DNA of 64,000 bases from the NCBI GenBank assembly GCA_964355075.1, contig CAYHCF010000010.1, forward strand, positions 1 to 64,000, read 5' to 3'. Shown here piece by piece: positions 61,347 to 64,000 of this stretch; within the stretch, counting starts at the first letter, position 1; each line of letters begins with the position of its first letter. Both the position numbers and the translations under genes were made by a program. Under the pieces are notes generated by a model that was not told the origin of the DNA, searched no databases, and saw nothing but the letters and a program-made list of their open reading frames with translations. This DNA comes from B1 sp964355075. GTDB lineage: Bacteria > Bacteroidota > Bacteroidia > UKL13-3.

Positions 61347-61451
61347 ATTATTGTTTTTTGATAAATGAAACGATTTTCTAATGCATAAAACAATATCCTA
61401 AATCCGATAGCTTCCGGATTAGATTACTGAAACATTATCTAACCGTTAATT

Positions 61452-61709
61452 TTATACGAATACGATCAAAAGACATAACACAATGGCGAAGAATACAGCC
61501 CCTTCAACCAATGCCGCAGCAACGATCATGTTTGCTCTAAGATCGCCAGCCATTTCAGGTTGACGAGCCATTGCCTCTAAAGCACTGCCACCAATACGTC
61601 CGATACCAATACCTGCACCAATCGCAGCCAAACCTGCACCTATACCGGCTCCCATTTTAGCAAATCCCGGATCCGTTGCAACCTGTAAAATAATGTTTAA
61701 TAGTGTCAT
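61452..61709 (-). CDS. atpE: ATP synthase Fo c subunit
   Basis: The 85-residue hairpin has two membrane helices with the loop ARQPE. The ion-binding Glu is in ALVEGAVFFAIV. The residues that make Na+-type c rings (a Gln in helix 1 and Ser/Thr beside the Glu) are absent (Ile and Gly here), so it is predicted to be proton-coupled. Confidence 0.97.
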   Translation of the reverse strand: MTLLNIILQVATDPGFAKMGAGIGAGLAAIGAGIGIGRIGGSALEAMARQPEMAGDLRANMIVAAALVEGAVFFAIVLCLLIVFV

Positions 61710-61758
61710 AATTGTTTTGTTTTATTTTATTGTTAAATTTTATTGTAAAATGTATTAT

Positions 61759-62937
61759 TTAATGTATTTCCTCATGATGGTGTTCTTCAACAGCTGAACC
61801 AAAATAAAGTGAAGCGAGTAAGGTGAAAACATATGCCTGTAAAAATGCAACCAGTAATTCAAGAAAATACATAAAAGTACTGAAGGCCACAGATATAATT
61901 GAAACTCCATATCCAAGTCCCATGTTTATTTCTGCAAAAATGAAAATCAAGCTTAAAAATCCAAGTATGATAATATGGCCTGCTGTAATATTTGCAAACA
62001 AACGCACCATCAATACAATTGGCTTATTAAGCAAACCAATAATTTCAATCGGAATCATCATGGGTAATAACCACAAAGGCACACCCGGAGGTAACACAAT
62101 ATGCTTCCAGAAACCTTTATTTCCGTTATAAACCATAATGGCAAAAGTGAAAACTGCCAAAACCAGCGTTACTGCAATATTACCTGTTACATTCGCTCCT
62201 CCCGGAAAGAATGGGATCAACCCGAATAAATTATTAATAAAAATAAAGAAAAATATAGTCAATAAATAAGGTAAAAATTTTGCGTATTTCTTTCCAATTG
62301 ACGGCTTTGCAACTTCATCTCTTATAAAAATTATTAATACCTCAATGATATTAGCAAGGCCTTTGGGAGCTTTATCTTTATGGGTAGAATATTTCCTTGC
62401 TACCGAAAGCATTATCCACATTAGAAAAGTAACAGCCAGTAACATGCTCAGTACATTTTTGCTTATGGAAATATTAATAAATGAAGCCTCTTTATTGGCA
62501 GAACCATCACTGTTAACCGCAACAATTTTCCCCTTGTCTAATTTATAGCCTTGATAAACAGCATGCCCATGTTCAAATCTGCTGGATAAGAAAGTTCTTA
62601 TTCCCGAATTATCCTTCAGAATAATTAGCAAAGGGATGGTAATATGCTTATGGCCAATCGTAACAACATGCCATTCATAAGCATCGGCTATATGCTCCAT
62701 GATTAATTTACCGGCATTTAGTTTCTCTTCCGCTTTTTCGGAATGTTTAGCTTCAACAGTTCCTATATCACCCTCAACAGCAGCTATTTCAGAAGAAGAG
62801 GCTTTCACGGTTGTGTCGGTAACGGAACCTTCACCATGGCCTTGTCCAAAAACATTGATACCTGCATACCCAAAACAAAAGACAAGCAAAAAAACTGGAA
62901 TTAAGTACCTGATAATCTTTTTGTTATATACCTGCAT
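61759..62937 (-). CDS. atpB: ATP synthase Fo a subunit with long N-terminal extension
   Basis: The ATG at 62937 gives 392 residues. The first part has a signal-like helix and a periplasm-facing extension of about 120 residues rich in Glu and His (with GHGEGSVTD), found also in other Bacteroidota AtpB. The catalytic core has the essential Arg in PIVLMVRLFANITAGH and the last helices. The longer frame to 62985 overlaps the upstream gene and is rejected. Confidence 0.93.
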   Translation of the reverse strand: MQVYNKKIIRYLIPVFLLVFCFGYAGINVFGQGHGEGSVTDTTVKASSSEIAAVEGDIGTVEAKHSEKAEEKLNAGKLIMEHIADAYEWHVVTIGHKHITIPLLIILKDNSGIRTFLSSRFEHGHAVYQGYKLDKGKIVAVNSDGSANKEASFINISISKNVLSMLLAVTFLMWIMLSVARKYSTHKDKAPKGLANIIEVLIIFIRDEVAKPSIGKKYAKFLPYLLTIFFFIFINNLFGLIPFFPGGANVTGNIAVTLVLAVFTFAIMVYNGNKGFWKHIVLPPGVPLWLLPMMIPIEIIGLLNKPIVLMVRLFANITAGHIIILGFLSLIFIFAEINMGLGYGVSIISVAFSTFMYFLELLVAFLQAYVFTLLASLYFGSAVEEHHHEEIH

Positions 62938-62945
62938 GAATGTTC

Positions 62946-63332
62946 TTATTTTTTTTGAATGGGGCGCAAGGTAATAACTAAGCAATAAATTTCAAAAGCA
63001 GTGTAAAAAAAATACATCAAAAGGTACACAATAATGAAAGAGATTTGGTGCTCTCTGACAAAAAAAACATAAATAATCATTGGGAATACCGAGAATATCA
63101 AACGTAGCCCAATTGCACTATATATGCGCCATAAGAAGGTTTTATTATTTTTATCCAATGCGGAATAGGATATTTTGTAGATAACCAAAGTAAGTACTGA
63201 AAAATAAATTAACGCAGCCCACGACAGATTGCCAATTTCAATTTTCAGTTGAAAATTCTGGACAATAAATAATATTACTGCAAGAACTATGGTAAATAGA
63301 CCCAAACTCAAATAAAATTTATTTTTTTTCAT
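62946..63332 (-). CDS. Small four-helix membrane protein of the atp operon (AtpI-like)
   Basis: A 128-residue protein with four predicted membrane helices and no recognised motif. Its start codon directly follows the AtpZ stop, and atpB begins eight bases after it. By place it may serve as the second AtpI-type assembly protein; the identity is inferred from position. Confidence 0.7.
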   Translation of the reverse strand: MKKNKFYLSLGLFTIVLAVILFIVQNFQLKIEIGNLSWAALIYFSVLTLVIYKISYSALDKNNKTFLWRIYSAIGLRLIFSVFPMIIYVFFVREHQISFIIVYLLMYFFYTAFEIYCLVITLRPIQKK

Positions 63333-63548
63333 TTATTTCTTTAAAACATCTTTGAGGGAAAAGTAAAGTGCGGCAAAAACAGAAAGAACAGTGCCTAAAA
63401 TGGTAAACACCGGAAAGTGATTTGCTAATTCCTTATCTATATATTTCCCTCCAAAACTACCCAATACAATTATAACAATCATTTGAATAGCCAAACTGCT
63501 ATATTTAAGAAATTGGTTATACGGAGGCTTTTTCGGCGAAGTGTTCAC
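63333..63548 (-). CDS. AtpZ/AtpI-family protein
   Basis: The 71-residue product has two membrane helices (QMIVIIVLGSFGGKYIDKEL and FTILGTVLSVFAALYFSLKD), the AtpZ pattern (GxxxGxxxD). It probably helps Fo assembly or ion supply. Its first 32 bases overlap the end of the bactofilin gene. Confidence 0.85.
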   Translation of the reverse strand: MNTSPKKPPYNQFLKYSSLAIQMIVIIVLGSFGGKYIDKELANHFPVFTILGTVLSVFAALYFSLKDVLKK

Positions 63549-63981
63549 TTAAAATAGGAGTTTTGGTTTCAATAGGAAGCCCATTTCTGAGTTTGTAGTT
63601 TACATCATTCAATTTATTGGTATCAGTGGTACTCATAGAACTCTTGCCATTAAACTCAGCACCAGCCTCAATAATCAGTTTTGCAGAATGAATATCTCCT
63701 AAAATATTGGCGGTCGTTTTTACAGTAAGCAACTCATTTACAGTTATATTACCCTTTATTCTTCCGGAAATATCCAGATTTTGAGCATTAATATTCCCGA
63801 CAACATTTGCAGAAGCTCCTAAAACCAGTTTTGATTTTACACTGATATTACCGGTAACTGAACCATCAATACGCAAATCTCCTTCTGAGCTTAAATCTCC
63901 GTTTATTTTAGTACCGGCATTAATGATATTAATCTCCTGGGGATTAAATGCTGACTTTTTTGTTTGGTTAAAAATGGCCAT
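63517..63981 (-). CDS. Bactofilin (polymer-forming cytoskeletal protein)
   Basis: The 154-residue protein has the repeated beta-helix bactofilin core (GTKINGDLSSEGDLRIDG, SVTGNISVKSKLVLGASANV, GRIKGNITVNELLTVKTTAN). It would form filaments. The C-terminus overlaps the atpZ start by 32 bases, so the genes are coupled. Confidence 0.92.
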   Translation of the reverse strand: MAIFNQTKKSAFNPQEINIINAGTKINGDLSSEGDLRIDGSVTGNISVKSKLVLGASANVVGNINAQNLDISGRIKGNITVNELLTVKTTANILGDIHSAKLIIEAGAEFNGKSSMSTTDTNKLNDVNYKLRNGLPIETKTPILSEHFAEKASV

Positions 63982-64000
63982 AGGAATATTAATTATAGTT

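Noticed and set aside
1..64000. CRISPR arrays, rRNA and tRNA genes
   Set aside because: No regular repeat-spacer pattern and no cloverleaf or rRNA text was recognised by reading; this is not a covariance-model search.

Overview
The window is a stretch of chromosome from a Bacteroidota bacterium. It is AT-rich by eye, and several lineage markers agree: a GldB-type lipoprotein, a type IX secretion C-terminal sorting domain, a TonB receptor with an N-terminal carboxypeptidase-like domain, the L28-L33-DUF4295-FtsY order, a DUF5606 protein, BshC, and an ATP synthase cluster without atpD or atpC. Several genes also carry the Bacteroidota promoter form (TTG, about 19 bases, TAnnTTTG). I cannot name the genus. 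There is no rRNA, recognisable tRNA, CRISPR array, prophage or intact insertion sequence. Most genes are ordinary chromosomal housekeeping genes.

Layout. 1-13 kb: the 5' part of a large secreted beta-helix protein, then uvrC, a membrane protein, pabB, two envelope proteins, a ferredoxin-like protein, a TonB receptor and a T9SS cargo protein. The gaps here are long and hold recurring intergenic repeats: a CTTTGTG/CACAAAG palindrome family, a long perfect hairpin and a TCCTGCC tandem repeat. 13-24 kb: prfC, gcvP with an ACR3 arsenite carrier behind it, gldB, a PorT-like barrel with nadE, and a metallophosphoesterase. 24-33.6 kb: mtgA, an OmpA protein, a barrel/Pro-rich/SPOR-like fusion, a TrmH methyltransferase, the ftsY-rimO-bshC operon and the rpmB-rpmG-DUF4295 operon. 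33.8-42.7 kb: enoyl-CoA hydratase, queA, a K+ channel, a perR-like regulator with its peroxiredoxin, a thioredoxin-like secreted protein, a lemA-TPM-TPM operon and a cysteine-rich GT9 protein. 42.8-57.6 kb: bcp, an M23 peptidase with an FAH hydrolase, an AAA ATPase with an iterated operator-like array, pepF, tryptophanase, DUF5606, the fused mutase icmF with a coupled toxin/antitoxin-like pair, a Cys/Met-rich membrane protein and a CocE hydrolase. 57.7-64 kb: bactofilin-atpZ-(atpI-like)-atpB-E-F-H-A-G.

How the genes work together. The ATP synthase genes encode Fo plus alpha, delta and gamma; beta and epsilon must lie elsewhere. The perR-like gene and the peroxiredoxin form a peroxide-response unit with a promoter and palindrome that fit autoregulation. 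icmF and the hydratase fit acyl-CoA metabolism. Many products act at the envelope.

The least ordinary signals are the toxin/antitoxin-like pair whose first gene starts on the icmF stop codon, the repeat array overlapping the ATPase promoter, the GT9 protein with two four-cysteine clusters, and the repeat families of the first 13 kb. I did not find a clear new multi-gene system.
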